DNA of 64,000 bases from Cognataquiflexum nitidum (GCF_022538055.1 NZ_JAKZAM010000002.1:124001-188000); one strand, 5' to 3'. Shown: positions 25,294 through 35,675, counted from the first letter of the stretch. Program-made: numbers and translations. The notes: generated by a model not told the origin, from the letters alone.

Positions 25294-26604
25294 TTATTTC
25301 TTAGCAGGCGTCAATTCGGCCTTGTCAACTTTCTTGACAGGATCATTGTCTTTTAGTTGTTTGGAAACAACAAAGTATGGGCCTGAGATGATTTCTTGAC
25401 CTTCTTTTAAGCCTTCCAAAACTTCAATATTGTCAAAGTCAGAGATGCCAGTCTTGATTTCAGTCAGTTTTGCCCTGTTGTTTTCGATGATAAATACCAA
25501 CTCTTTTGCTTTGGTTCCTTCAGGATTTTTGGCAGTAGAATCTTCTCTAGTAGTCACTGCGGCCAAAGGAACAGCAAGAACATTGTCCTTCTTTTGGGTA
25601 ATGATATCCACACTTGCGGTCATCCCCGGACGAAATGGGTATTTCATTTTTTCTGTAATCAAGTCTGCATAAGATTCATTCAGTATTCTTATTTTGACTT
25701 CAAATTCAGTTACTGCATCTACACTTGCCTTGGTGTTTGCTGAGTTGGCAATGGAAGTGACCACACCCTTGAATTTTTTGCCTGCAAAAGAATAGGAATC
25801 CACATCAATGATGGTTGTATCTCCTTTGCTGATCCTGACGATGTCATTTTCGTTGACATTGACGCGGACTTCCATTTTGTTTAAATCTGCTAGTCTCAAC
25901 ATTTCAGTGCCGGCCATTTGCTGTGTTCCGACTACCCTTTCGCCCTTTTCAACCAAAAGTTGGGACACTACACCGCTGAAAGGTGAATATACGTTGGTCA
26001 ACCTCAAATTTTCTGAAGCTTCACTGACTGTTGCTTGTGAACTTTTAACAATGAATTCTGCTGCAATAACGGATTGCTTTGCTGCATCAAGGTCATTTTG
26101 GGCAGTCAGGTAAGTTGATTGGATCTGCTCCCAATCTGCATCTGAAATGACCTTGTCTTTGTGTAGTTTTTCGTTTCTTTTAAATTCTAACTCAGCCCTC
26201 ACATATTGGGCCTCAGATCTCTTGAGGTTTGCTCTAGATTGGGCCAAGTTGGCCATATTTTGATTAAGATTTGCCTTTGCCCTGTCAAGTGCTGATATGA
26301 AGTTATCAGGTCTGATTTTGACCAAGAGGTCTCCGATTTTGACAGAATCACCTTCCAACACATTGAGCTCGATGATTTCACCCGCCACATCCGGACTGAG
26401 TTTTACTTCTGTTTCGGGTTCTATAATACCTGAAGCACTTACTTTCTCAATGATAGATACTTTGGATACTTTAGAAGTTTCCACATTGGTTTCTTTTTCA
26501 CCACCGATCCATCCTGCTTGCCGTCCGATGATAGCGAATATGATGACTACAGCCAGAACTCCTAAAAGGATATAAATAAGCTTATTTGACTTTTTCTTTG
26601 CCAT
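25294..26604 (-). CDS. Periplasmic adaptor (HlyD/MacA-type) of an efflux system
   Basis: 436 aa. An N-terminal membrane anchor (KLIYILLGVLAVVIIFAIIG) leads into the lipoyl half-motif GEIIELNVLEGDSVKIGDLL (about 70-90), a long coiled-coil hairpin (100-210), the second lipoyl half (VYSPFSGVVSQLLVEKGERV) and beta-barrel and membrane-proximal domains. It links an inner-membrane ABC or RND pump to a TolC channel. TolC lies upstream in the same operon; the pump gene is not adjacent. Confidence 0.88.
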   Translation of the reverse strand: MAKKKSNKLIYILLGVLAVVIIFAIIGRQAGWIGGEKETNVETSKVSKVSIIEKVSASGIIEPETEVKLSPDVAGEIIELNVLEGDSVKIGDLLVKIRPDNFISALDRAKANLNQNMANLAQSRANLKRSEAQYVRAELEFKRNEKLHKDKVISDADWEQIQSTYLTAQNDLDAAKQSVIAAEFIVKSSQATVSEASENLRLTNVYSPFSGVVSQLLVEKGERVVGTQQMAGTEMLRLADLNKMEVRVNVNENDIVRISKGDTTIIDVDSYSFAGKKFKGVVTSIANSANTKASVDAVTEFEVKIRILNESYADLITEKMKYPFRPGMTASVDIITQKKDNVLAVPLAAVTTREDSTAKNPEGTKAKELVFIIENNRAKLTEIKTGISDFDNIEVLEGLKEGQEIISGPYFVVSKQLKDNDPVKKVDKAELTPAKK

Positions 26605-26622
26605 TTTGATTTTGGTATTTTA

Positions 26623-27972
26623 TTAAAGTTTGAGTGGGTTTCCTAGGTAAAAATCCAAGACTTTTACCCTAAATATGTATGTGTACTTGGCAGTAACTAA
26701 GTCTGCCTGTGCATTAAAGAAATTATTTTGTGCTAATTGAAAATCCGCAAAATTGATAGCTCCTGCATCAAATCTTTGTTGGGATATCCTAAAAGACTCC
26801 TGCAATGAGGCCACCCTGACCAAAGAAGCCTGATAAGATTGTCTTGCTGCAAATGCACTTGTGTAAGCACTTTCAATATCCTGTCTGAGTTGGTTCACAG
26901 TTTCTACCTCCTGAATTTCACTTAACCTCTTTTGAAGTCTTGCCCTTTGTACATTCGCCCTGTTTCTCATGTTGGAAAGAATAGGGATGTTCAACTGGAA
27001 ATTTCCTGAATAAGAAAAGTTATTTCCGATTTGGGTACTAAAATCATCTCGGATACCTGAGAAGCTAGCTTGGTCAACATAGTTAGAAAAACCACTTCCT
27101 CCGACTCCTATAGTGGGGAAATAACCTCCTTGTGCAATTCTAACACCTATTTCCGCACTTTCTACACCCAATTCAGCAGATTTGATTTCAGGCATCAAAG
27201 CAAGGGCACTTTCAAAAACTTCATTAACTTCTTTATCAGCCATGGAATAGTCATCGGCTTCCAATTCAGGAATGACAATATTGAAGTTGTCATTAAACGG
27301 AATCTGCATTGATTGAGATAGGTTTAGTTTTGCTATTCTCAGATTGTTTGTGGCGTTGATTACTTCAAGTTCATTGGTGGCGTTTTGTGCCTGAATGTCC
27401 AGTTTGTTTGCCAAAGGAAGTGAACCTGCATCTACCAATTTGGTAGTGTTTGCCAATTGCTCCTGTGTACTTGCCAATTGGTTTTGGGCAATTTTAAGTT
27501 GCTCAGAGTTGAAAACCACATTGATAAAGAAATTGATCACATTTAACGTGATGGTATTTTCTGTTGCCAAGACGTTAAACTGTGCCGCTTCAATGTCTAT
27601 CTTGTTTTGCTGAATCGAATTGGTAATCTGTTGTCCTGCAAACAAGGTGAGGTTTGAATTGGTAAATAGGTTGATGTTTCCGATCCTGTTGTTTTCAAAC
27701 AAGTTGGTTACCGGGTTAATGGAACGGCCCCACCTGTAACCTGTACTTGCACCTGTTGACCACGTGGGGATTCTTTGTCCACGGTTTCCGATCAGATTAG
27801 CTTCAGAAATACCAAGGTTTGCCTGACTTCTCTGAAGGGTCAGGTTATTTTCCAGTGCGATTTCAATACATGTTTCAAGATCTAATCTACTGAAATCTAC
27901 ATCTTGGGCATAAACGTTGGAAAATGTAAGCAGTAAAAAAGCAACTGCCGTGAGATAATATTTTTTCATCAT
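26623..27972 (-). CDS. TolC family outer-membrane efflux channel
   Basis: 449 aa with a signal peptide ending VYAQ near residue 23. The tandem OEP repeats are visible: LETCIEIALENNLTLQRSQANL at the start and the second-half equivalent ALALMPEIKSAELGVESAEIGVRIAQGG near 265. Repeated helical segments rich in N/Q follow. It starts 3 bp after the sdaAB stop and is followed 18 bp later by the adaptor gene. Confidence 0.9.
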   Translation of the reverse strand: MMKKYYLTAVAFLLLTFSNVYAQDVDFSRLDLETCIEIALENNLTLQRSQANLGISEANLIGNRGQRIPTWSTGASTGYRWGRSINPVTNLFENNRIGNINLFTNSNLTLFAGQQITNSIQQNKIDIEAAQFNVLATENTITLNVINFFINVVFNSEQLKIAQNQLASTQEQLANTTKLVDAGSLPLANKLDIQAQNATNELEVINATNNLRIAKLNLSQSMQIPFNDNFNIVIPELEADDYSMADKEVNEVFESALALMPEIKSAELGVESAEIGVRIAQGGYFPTIGVGGSGFSNYVDQASFSGIRDDFSTQIGNNFSYSGNFQLNIPILSNMRNRANVQRARLQKRLSEIQEVETVNQLRQDIESAYTSAFAARQSYQASLVRVASLQESFRISQQRFDAGAINFADFQLAQNNFFNAQADLVTAKYTYIFRVKVLDFYLGNPLKL

Positions 27973-27975
27973 GGG

Positions 27976-28668
27976 TTAATCAATATCAGGTATGTAAATT
28001 AATTCTTTGATCCAAGTAAGGCTTTTCAGGTATTCTATGGTTGTTGATCTGATGCCGCTGTCCATTTCAATCACATGGCAGGCTATGTCATTTTTTCCTT
28101 TTCTGGAAACGGACATCGTGGCAATATTTGTTTTTTCTTGCGCAATAACACTTGAAATGAAGGCAATTGCACCTGAAACATCTTCAGCTTTGATGATCAA
28201 AGTATGGGATTGAGTCGAGAAGTTTGCATTAAATCCATCAATTTCTGCAATATTGATCACACCGCCACCTAGACTTTCTCCAATTACTTCAACTTTCCTG
28301 TCTCCCTTGGTAAGGTTTAGTTTGATGGTATTGGGATGGTAAACAGAGGCATTACCAATGGACTTAAAGCTGAATTGCAAACCTTTCTCCAGGGCTAGAT
28401 CAAATGAAAGCTTTATGTTAGCGTCATCGGTTTTGAAATCAAGTAAACCTGCTATGATGGCTTTGTCACTTCCGTGACCTTCGTACGTCCTTGCAAATGA
28501 ATTGTAAAAAGTGATGGTTGCATAATCAGGAATACCCCCGAGTACTCGTATGGCTGCCCTTGCTATTCGGACTACACCGGCCGTGTGGGATGAGGATGGA
28601 CCTATCATTACCGGACCTATCATATCAAAAATACCACTTTTTGTTCCCATGGAAAAATCAAGTTTCAA
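27976..28668 (-). CDS. sdaAB: L-serine ammonia-lyase, beta subunit
   Basis: 230 aa. SdaAB with SdaAA forms an Fe-S enzyme that converts serine to pyruvate. It opens with the beta-domain signature FDMIGPVMIGPSSSHTAGVVRIARAA, and residues ~150-225 form an ACT domain (LIIKAEDVSGAIAFISSVIA) that probably senses serine. The alpha subunit gene is not adjacent. It leads the operon with tolC and the adaptor, an unusual grouping. Confidence 0.9.
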   Translation of the reverse strand: MKLDFSMGTKSGIFDMIGPVMIGPSSSHTAGVVRIARAAIRVLGGIPDYATITFYNSFARTYEGHGSDKAIIAGLLDFKTDDANIKLSFDLALEKGLQFSFKSIGNASVYHPNTIKLNLTKGDRKVEVIGESLGGGVINIAEIDGFNANFSTQSHTLIIKAEDVSGAIAFISSVIAQEKTNIATMSVSRKGKNDIACHVIEMDSGIRSTTIEYLKSLTWIKELIYIPDID

Positions 28669-28805
28669 TTAGCATGCTAAAGTAAGAAGGTTTTTAATTT
28701 GAAAAAGAAATTTTCAGGAAGTTTGCCTTTATTAAGGATTAAATCATCATTATTTAATTATTTTTAACGCTTCTTAATAATTACAAAAATCTATTTTGTT
28801 CAAGA

Positions 28806-29639
28806 ATGAACAGTGGTATGGTCGGATTTGATACAGTTTTTCTTTACAAAAACCAAGATGGGTCTTGGTCGGATGGTGCAGATGAATTTCACAATCGGGG
28901 ATTTTTATTTGGAGATGGACTTTTTGAGACAATGGTTTTTGTAAAAGGTAGAATCAGGTTTGCTAATCAACATAGTGACAGGCTTGTTTCTGGCATGAGG
29001 ATTTTGTATTTGGAGGAAAATGGGCTTTCGGAATTAAGTGAAATAGAAGTTCTCCTCAATGAAATATGGGGGGATAAAAAAAGCCTGCGTGTAAGATGGA
29101 ATGTTTACAGGGCTGGTTCGGGAAAATACACACCTGAAACCAATACAGTCATCGAAAGTCTCCAAATCCATACTTTCCAACCTGCGCCAAAGCTGAAAGA
29201 AAAAGCCTGTTTCAGTCAAAATATCCATATCCATAAAACTCCTTGGAGCCATTGTAAGACATTAAGTGCCTTGCCCTATGTCATGGCCAATCAGGAAAGG
29301 AAGTCCAAAGGATTAGACGAAGTCATATTGACTACACCTGATGGGTTTATCTGCGAAGCAGGGGCTGCCAATTTATTTTGGGTAAAGAGCGGCCATTATT
29401 TCACGCCTTCTTTGGATTCGGGGTGTATTGCAGGTGTCGGTAGAAGTATGATTCTTGATTACCTGAGAGAAAACAACATTCCCTTTTCAGAAGGGCTGTT
29501 TAAAATGGAAGATTTGCTAAAGGCAGATCAAATATTGACTACCAACGTGACGGGTATCAGCTATCTCCAATCATTTGAAAACAAAGACTTTAACGCCAAT
29601 AGAGAAAAAGGTTTGGATTCAATCTTTGAACTGAATTAA
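28806..29639 (+). CDS. Class IV aminotransferase (PabC/BCAT-like)
   Basis: 277 aa PLP fold type IV protein. Motifs: FHNRGFLFGDGLFETM near 30-45, the PLP lysine in HCKTLSALPYVMAN near 155, and the cofactor loop EAGAANLFW plus GCIAGVGRS in the second half. The length fits aminodeoxychorismate lyase or D-amino acid aminotransferase rather than the longer BCAT. Without folate genes adjacent the substrate stays open. It is a lone + gene between sdaAB and thyA. Confidence 0.85.
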   Translation: MNSGMVGFDTVFLYKNQDGSWSDGADEFHNRGFLFGDGLFETMVFVKGRIRFANQHSDRLVSGMRILYLEENGLSELSEIEVLLNEIWGDKKSLRVRWNVYRAGSGKYTPETNTVIESLQIHTFQPAPKLKEKACFSQNIHIHKTPWSHCKTLSALPYVMANQERKSKGLDEVILTTPDGFICEAGAANLFWVKSGHYFTPSLDSGCIAGVGRSMILDYLRENNIPFSEGLFKMEDLLKADQILTTNVTGISYLQSFENKDFNANREKGLDSIFELN

Positions 29640-29658
29640 TCCGGATTTTTTTAACTTC

Positions 29659-30453
29659 TCAAATAGCAACTGCAGCCTTGATATGTGGATGTGGATCGTA
29701 ATTAAGCAATTCAAAATCCTCATATTCAAAGGCAAAAATATCCTTCACATTCGGATTGATTTTCATAGTTGGAAGTGGACGCAATTCCCTGCTTAGTTGC
29801 AGGTGGGCTTGCTCGAGGTGATTGCTGTAAAGATGTGCATCTCCAAAAGTATGGACAAATTCTCCCGGCTCAAGGTCACAGACCTGAGCGACCATCATTG
29901 TAAATAATGCGTAAGAGGCAATGTTGAAAGGAACTCCCAAAAACACATCAGCACTTCTTTGATAGAGTTGGCATGAAAGCTTTCCTTCCGCTACATAGAA
30001 TTGAAATAATGTATGGCAGGGAGGAAGCGCCATATTATCCACATCTGCCACATTCCAAGCACTTACGATATGCCTACGGCTGTCAGGCTTGGTTTTGATC
30101 TGATGGATCAGATTTTTGATCTGATCGATTTCCCCACCCTTGCCATCAGGCCAATGTCTCCACTGATATCCATACACAGGTCCCAAATCTCCATTTTCAT
30201 CTGCCCATTCATCCCATATACTGACTTTGTTTTCGTTAAGGTACTTGATGTTGCTGTCGCCTTTGAGAAACCATAGCAGCTCGATGATAATGGATCGGAG
30301 GTGGAGCTTTTTGGTGGTGACCACAGGAAACCCATCTGCAAGATTGAATCGCATCTGATGACCAAAAACACTGATCGTTCCTGTTCCTGTTCGGTCTGTT
30401 TTTTTGACACCTTTATCCAAAATGTGCTGCATCAAATCATGGTATTGCTTCAT
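29659..30453 (-). CDS. thyA: Thymidylate synthase
   Basis: 264 aa, the same length as E. coli ThyA. It methylates dUMP to dTMP with methylene-tetrahydrofolate. The ATG at 30453 gives the expected [12 protein letters not shown] start; a TTG six bases upstream is not needed. Motifs: [17 protein letters not shown], the FDG-like dUMP loop, and the catalytic cysteine in [12 protein letters not shown] (about residue 146), with [23 protein letters not shown] segment after it ([22 protein letters not shown]). It ends [13 protein letters not shown] neighbour dihydrofolate reductase gene is not present. Confidence 0.97.
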   Translation of the reverse strand: MKQYHDLMQHILDKGVKKTDRTGTGTISVFGHQMRFNLADGFPVVTTKKLHLRSIIIELLWFLKGDSNIKYLNENKVSIWDEWADENGDLGPVYGYQWRHWPDGKGGEIDQIKNLIHQIKTKPDSRRHIVSAWNVADVDNMALPPCHTLFQFYVAEGKLSCQLYQRSADVFLGVPFNIASYALFTMMVAQVCDLEPGEFVHTFGDAHLYSNHLEQAHLQLSRELRPLPTMKINPNVKDIFAFEYEDFELLNYDPHPHIKAAVAI

Positions 30454-30673
30454 AGTCAAAGAGGGGATTTTTCTTGGGGCAAGATAGGAAGATATGTAAA
30501 ATTAGGAAAGGAGGATTTTGCTTTTAATTGTAGGAATTGAATTTTGGTCTTTATCGGTTTGTTTTTTTGCAAAATCATAACAGTACCCAACGATCTAAAA
30601 AGATTATTTGGAACAATTACTTTTTTTGATGTGTAAACAAAATCAAGGGTAACCTGTATCTTTCAGGGGCATT

Positions 30674-32923
30674 ATGTTTACAAAAAAGAAATCATTTTGG
30701 TTTTTGGGATTAGCAGTGTTATTGACATTGGTAATCGTGGTATATAGGCCGGTGGTCAAATTTGACTATGATTTTGAAAGTTTTTTTCCACATGAGGATG
30801 AGGAATTGGCCTTTTACCAGGAATTCAGAAGCAAGTTTGAAAATGACAATGATTACCTACTGATAGCACTTGGAAGGAATCCGGATGTTTTTGATTCCAC
30901 TTTTTTAACAACTGCAAATTTTCTGAATGAAAGCCTCAGACAACTTGACAAAGTGGAGAGTACACTTTCTCTTCTTGATTTGGAGGAACCTATTGTCAAT
31001 CCCTTCGGCATCAGGTACCGAAAAGTGATGGAATGGGACAATTTGAATAAAATTGATTTTTCCAAGAGAACAATTTTGGGGTCAAATCAATGGAGGGGAA
31101 ACCTGATCAGTGATTCAGGCAATTTCCTTTTGATCATTTTGAAAAACAAGCAAAGGATCAGCAAAGAGGAGGGGGATGAATTGTATCAGGAAATAGAAAG
31201 TATCGTTGCCAACTCAGGAATCAGTGAGTATCATTTGGCAGGAAAAATCAGGGCTCAGGGTGAATTTGTGCAGTTGATGCAAGAGGAGTTTACCTTCTTT
31301 TTGGGGATTTCGGTTCTCTTGATTGTATTTCTACTGATTGTAATATTCAGAACATGGTGGGGTGTTTTGATACCTTTAACCGTCCTCGTATTTGGAATTC
31401 TTTGGACTATAGCTTTGTCCCTCTATTTTGGACAGCCATTGGACGTGATGTCTGTGATGCAGCCAACAATTCTTTCAGTAGTTGGATTGGCAGCATTGAT
31501 TCATTTTTTCAATCATTACCTGACTCAGACAAGAAATGGGCATCCAACTGAAGAAGCCATCAGGTTGTCATTTTCCGAATTGGCATCAGCGGTTTTTTTG
31601 ACATGCTTTACTACTTCTTTGGGTTTTGTATCACTTTTTTTTACAAATATTCCAACTTTAAAATTTTTCGGACTCTACACAGGCATTGGGGTAATGATGA
31701 TGTTTTTGGCGGTGATTTTGGTTGCCCCCGGTATGTTATATTTGTTATCTCCTTCCAAAGTTTCTGAAAATAATTCATTTTCTAACCTTTGGGGTAAAGG
31801 AATGAGACAATCTTTTTTAATGACTTTATCACACACAAAATCCATTTTGGGAGCATTTATATTGATTACATTGATGTCGGGTTATGGGTTATTTGAGCTA
31901 AAAGTCAATGGATATATATTGGATGATTTGCCTGAAAGCAATTCCCTAATAACCGAATTTAGTTTTTTTGACAGGGAGTTTGGAGGATCAAAGCCCCTGG
32001 AGTTTTCCCTGAAAAGCGGACCCGAAGCGGAGCACTTGATGCAATATGAGGTATTGAAAGAACAGGAAAAAGTAGAAGTTTTTGTGAGGAATATTTTTGG
32101 GGCATCTTCGATTGTTTCCCCTTTGACCCTGTCCAAGAGCTTAAACAAAGCACTGAATTCCGGTAATGAAAATGCTTTTTCTACGCCATCATTGGGACAA
32201 GTTCGCCGGATGGAACCGTACATTTCAAGGGTAATTGAAAGTGCACCTGTTAGGGTTTTGACGTCAGATCTGAAGAATGGAAGACTTTCAGCCAGGACTG
32301 AAGATATGGGAAGCCTTATTTCTTCAGATATGAAAAACCGCTTTTTAAAGTTTTTAAATGAGGAAATCAATCCCGATCTCCTACAAGTAAGGATTACCGG
32401 AACTTCCCATCTTATTGATTTGAGCCATGAAAGCGTCACACGGCAAATGGCAAAAGGTTTGGTTTTTGCTTTTTCGATTGTGGCTTTGATTGTTGGATTT
32501 TTGTTTAGGTCATGGAAAATTGCTTTTGTAACCATAATTCCCAATATCATTCCGCTGCTATGGGTGTGCGGGTTAATGTTTGTTTTTGGGATTGAATTGA
32601 AGCTTACCACTGCTATCATTTTTACTGTGGCGTTTGGCATCGCTGTAGACGATACCATTCATTTCATGGCAAAGCTGAAAATGGAAATTGAAAAAGGAAA
32701 ATCATGGTTATATGCCATCAAAAGAGCCTATTTGGAAACGGGAAAAGCTATCATCCTTACGACAATTGTTTTGGTTTCCGGCTTTTCAATATTGACTTTG
32801 AGTCAATTTGGAGTGACATTTTATTCCGGATTACTGATTGGGATGGCCTTGGTTTTTGCTTTAATAGCAGATTTGGTTTTACTTCCGTTATTATTGGTTT
32901 TTTTGATAAGACCGGGCAAATAA
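30674..32923 (+). CDS. RND superfamily (MMPL/HpnN-like) exporter
   Basis: 749 aa with the RND plan: one N-terminal helix, a periplasmic loop (30-210), six helices, a second loop (415-590), six helices. The functional helix TM4-like segment FTVAFGIAVDDTIHFMAK contains the DD pair. Length fits the predicted RND exporter group (MMPL domain) for lipids or other hydrophobic molecules. The gene is monocistronic and converges on the phosphatase gene with only 3 bp between stops. Confidence 0.85.
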   Translation: MFTKKKSFWFLGLAVLLTLVIVVYRPVVKFDYDFESFFPHEDEELAFYQEFRSKFENDNDYLLIALGRNPDVFDSTFLTTANFLNESLRQLDKVESTLSLLDLEEPIVNPFGIRYRKVMEWDNLNKIDFSKRTILGSNQWRGNLISDSGNFLLIILKNKQRISKEEGDELYQEIESIVANSGISEYHLAGKIRAQGEFVQLMQEEFTFFLGISVLLIVFLLIVIFRTWWGVLIPLTVLVFGILWTIALSLYFGQPLDVMSVMQPTILSVVGLAALIHFFNHYLTQTRNGHPTEEAIRLSFSELASAVFLTCFTTSLGFVSLFFTNIPTLKFFGLYTGIGVMMMFLAVILVAPGMLYLLSPSKVSENNSFSNLWGKGMRQSFLMTLSHTKSILGAFILITLMSGYGLFELKVNGYILDDLPESNSLITEFSFFDREFGGSKPLEFSLKSGPEAEHLMQYEVLKEQEKVEVFVRNIFGASSIVSPLTLSKSLNKALNSGNENAFSTPSLGQVRRMEPYISRVIESAPVRVLTSDLKNGRLSARTEDMGSLISSDMKNRFLKFLNEEINPDLLQVRITGTSHLIDLSHESVTRQMAKGLVFAFSIVALIVGFLFRSWKIAFVTIIPNIIPLLWVCGLMFVFGIELKLTTAIIFTVAFGIAVDDTIHFMAKLKMEIEKGKSWLYAIKRAYLETGKAIILTTIVLVSGFSILTLSQFGVTFYSGLLIGMALVFALIADLVLLPLLLVFLIRPGK

Positions 32924-32926
32924 AGC

Positions 32927-34000
32927 TTATTCCTCGATATCAGATTTAATTTTCTTGATAGTTTTGTCTAAAGAAAAAACAGCGGAAATAGGATAATGAT
33001 CCGAATAATCTACTTCTGAGTGGGTTTTAAAATCTAAAATTTCCAGCGCATCATCAAAAAAGACATTGTCAATTCTCAGGAAAAAAAGGACTTTGTTATA
33101 GGTAAAGCCAAAACCTTTTCCAGCTTTCTCGAAGCCGTTATTCATAATATTTCGGAGGGTGAAATAGGTGTAACTGTAAGGAACGTCATTGAAGTCACCG
33201 ACTAGAATATTGGCATAGGGACTGTTTTCCATGTGGTCCATTAGGATTTCCAATTGGGTAGCCCTTGTGACCTGTCCTCTTTTAAGTTTCCGCAGAGTTT
33301 GCCGGTAATTTTCTTTTATTCCTTCAAAATCCCCTAACTCTGCAGAAGGAATATTCATGGATTCAAGATGGGCGTTATAGATTCTGAAGGTATCTTTTTC
33401 AACTTTGATATCGGCAAAAATTATCCCATTTGTACTTCTAGAATCCAGTACTATACCTTCATTCACAATGGGATATTTGCTAAAAATAGCCATCCCAAAG
33501 GTACTTGATCTCTGATTTCCCTGGATGACCTGATAAAAATGATTGTAGCCAGTTTCTTTCCCGAGCTGTTTGATGGTATTCCTAGAGGGTGTGGTGGGGT
33601 CTTGGTAAAACTCCTGAAAACACTTGATGTCTGAGGGATTTTCTTTGATCCATTGTATCAGGTTCTTTGAGGTTCTGTTTTTGTCATCTTCTTTATTATA
33701 ACTAAACATATGGACATTATAGCTTAGCACTGAAAGACCTTTTTTTGGTTCAGGATCGGTTCTAAACTGAAAAGTAACTCCAACGTATTTCCAGCCAATT
33801 AACAATGCAATCAAAGGAAGTAATGCCAGTTTTCTTTTTGAAAAAACAAGCGCAATGAATAAAAACCCGTTGATGACCAGCAAAATTGGAATGGTGAGGG
33901 TGGCCAAACCGACGTACGGAAAATATTCAGGAGAAATGTATACACTAAAAAACAAAGCCAATGAAACCAAAAAAAAGAAGGAAGTAAGAAATCTTATCAT
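32927..34000 (-). CDS. Endonuclease/exonuclease/phosphatase family membrane protein
   Basis: 357 aa. Three N-terminal hydrophobic helices (1-20, 25-48, 58-75) are followed by an EEP domain: SYNVHMFSYNKED (catalytic N), FQEFYQDP (metal E), HLESMN, GDFNDVPYS and the closing SDHYPISAVF. The anchored EEP architecture is common in Bacteroidota and probably acts as a periplasmic phosphatase or phospholipase-like enzyme; the substrate is unknown. Confidence 0.85.
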   Translation of the reverse strand: MIRFLTSFFFLVSLALFFSVYISPEYFPYVGLATLTIPILLVINGFLFIALVFSKRKLALLPLIALLIGWKYVGVTFQFRTDPEPKKGLSVLSYNVHMFSYNKEDDKNRTSKNLIQWIKENPSDIKCFQEFYQDPTTPSRNTIKQLGKETGYNHFYQVIQGNQRSSTFGMAIFSKYPIVNEGIVLDSRSTNGIIFADIKVEKDTFRIYNAHLESMNIPSAELGDFEGIKENYRQTLRKLKRGQVTRATQLEILMDHMENSPYANILVGDFNDVPYSYTYFTLRNIMNNGFEKAGKGFGFTYNKVLFFLRIDNVFFDDALEILDFKTHSEVDYSDHYPISAVFSLDKTIKKIKSDIEE

Positions 34001-34060
34001 TGGCCTGAGTAATTATTTTTCATAAAAATAAATTGAATTCAATCCTATTCCAAGTGGACA

Positions 34061-34117
34061 GGGGTATAGAAGTAAACGTCCTAAATCAAGAACTGCTTTT
34101 TCTATACCCCCTTTTTT
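34061..34117 (+). terminator. Orphan terminator-like hairpin
   Basis: GGGGTATAGAA (34061-34071) pairs with TTCTATACCCC (34100-34110) and is followed by a T-run. No + gene ends upstream; both neighbours are on the minus strand. Confidence 0.5.
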
Positions 34118-35463
34118 TATTTTATGAGAATGAGCTCACTTTGTGGTTCCATCAGATACCTAGCCCCATCTTTGGTGATTACGGCGGTTTCTTCCACAGA
34201 CATGGTTTTGGTTCCTATTTCTGGAAGTTTCCAAGCATGGAAACCATCGAAAGCGAAAAGCATACCTTCTTTTAAAGGCTTCATCGCGGCAGGCCTGACA
34301 GAAGGATCGGGAAGAAGTCCACCGCCGAGGTTTGGTCCGATGTCGTGTGCAACATAGCCTACGGGATGTCCTGTACTCCACATGACTGGTTCTGAACCGC
34401 GTTCTGCCATCCAATCTCTTTGCGCTTTATCCACCTGGTATCCTAAGACACCGGGTCTCATGGCTTCCAGAGCAATCCTGTTGCCTCCAATAGAAGATTC
34501 AAAATAAAACTGTACAGAATCCGGAGCTTTTGTTTCACCTTCTCTCAAAACATAGGCAAACCGCTGTATGTCTGATACCCACATATCATATACTCTGATG
34601 CCAAAATCCGTCTGGATAACATCACCCGGCATGATGACTTTATCAGTAGAATGGGAATGTCCACGGTCTGGTCCTGAATTGACATTTGGATTTTGGTCAG
34701 GTGACCATCCGTCTTTAACACCATATTCTTCCATTTTTTTCTTCAAAAATCTCGCAATATCAGCATCAGTGCTTTTTCCGGGAATGACACTGGCATATGC
34801 TTCATATTGCCATTTAGAAGTTAATATGGCTGCTTTGGTCATTATTTCAATTTCAGCAGGCAGTTTGACAGAAAGCCATTCATAGATCAGGTCATCAGCC
34901 GAAACCACCTTAGATGCATCGGTGCCAAGTGCTTCCTCCAATGATTTTCTCTGAGTAAAACTCAAGCCATCTGCCAACTCATTCTCAAAAGAACTATTGA
35001 TGGCAATATTTTGAAATTGTTTTGTTTTGATATATTCAGAAGCATCCATGATGGCCGAATTTCCCCTTTGAACAGGAATCACCTCGTCATGAATTTTGAG
35101 ATCGGCTAGTGCGGTTGCCTCCCCAATGGGACAAAAGACCACTGATTTGACATTTTCTCCCTCGAGATAAAATAAAAATAAAGCCTGCCCTCCTGCATTT
35201 TCTCCCCCAATGTGATGGGCGATCGGGTCATTGTTGTTTTCCCTGCAAAGAATGATCCAAGCATCGGCACCGGCGGTTTTCATTGCTTCAGGTAATAATT
35301 TTTGGATCCTTTCTTTTCGAATTTCGGGCCATGGACTGGGACCTGAAAATGGATTGTCAAAGGTTTGGGTTTTCTGTCCTTCCGGTTGGCAAGAAACCAA
35401 ACAAATCAAAATAATGAACGCAAATGTTGAGGAAATAAAATTTATGGATTTACCTGTCTTCAT
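34117..35463 (-). CDS. M24 family metallopeptidase (aminopeptidase P-like)
   Basis: 448 aa with an N-terminal lipoprotein-type signal (IILICLVSCQ). The C-terminal pita-bread domain carries dimetal ligands: DFGIRVYDMWVSDIQRF (two Asp), then a His in STGHPVGYVAHDIG and Glu residues in FAFDGFHAWK..SVEETAVI. It likely removes N-terminal residues before proline, or acts as a related periplasmic peptidase. It reads leftward toward the orphan hairpin. Confidence 0.88.
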   Translation of the reverse strand: MKTGKSINFISSTFAFIILICLVSCQPEGQKTQTFDNPFSGPSPWPEIRKERIQKLLPEAMKTAGADAWIILCRENNNDPIAHHIGGENAGGQALFLFYLEGENVKSVVFCPIGEATALADLKIHDEVIPVQRGNSAIMDASEYIKTKQFQNIAINSSFENELADGLSFTQRKSLEEALGTDASKVVSADDLIYEWLSVKLPAEIEIMTKAAILTSKWQYEAYASVIPGKSTDADIARFLKKKMEEYGVKDGWSPDQNPNVNSGPDRGHSHSTDKVIMPGDVIQTDFGIRVYDMWVSDIQRFAYVLREGETKAPDSVQFYFESSIGGNRIALEAMRPGVLGYQVDKAQRDWMAERGSEPVMWSTGHPVGYVAHDIGPNLGGGLLPDPSVRPAAMKPLKEGMLFAFDGFHAWKLPEIGTKTMSVEETAVITKDGARYLMEPQSELILIK

Positions 35464-35639
35464 TGAAATTTGGGATTTTAAATAAGGTCAGGAATTTAAT
35501 CACACAAGGAGAAAATAAAAAGCCTTTTTTTATCGGGACACATTAAATTTATCAAATCAGGCTTTTTTTTTAACTTCTTCTTCTTGAACAAACCTTGATT
35601 TTGAAAGGATATCGATCGTGGTTTGGTTTTGTTGAAAAA

Positions 35640-35675
35640 AAAATAATTATCTTCGGATCGTAAAACTACAACTTT
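35640..35675 (+). promoter_or_regulatory. Putative promoter of the DUF2911 gene
   Basis: A -7 like box TATCTTCG lies at 35648-35655, 21 bp before the ATG; a TTTG-type -33 at 35622-35625 gives a slightly long spacer (22). Confidence 0.35.

Noticed and set aside
35516..35572. Hairpin AAAAAGCCT / AGGCTTTTT as a small-RNA terminator
   Set aside because: The loop is about 35 nt and the stem only 9 bp of mostly A-T; it lies in the divergent promoter region and I cannot support a function.
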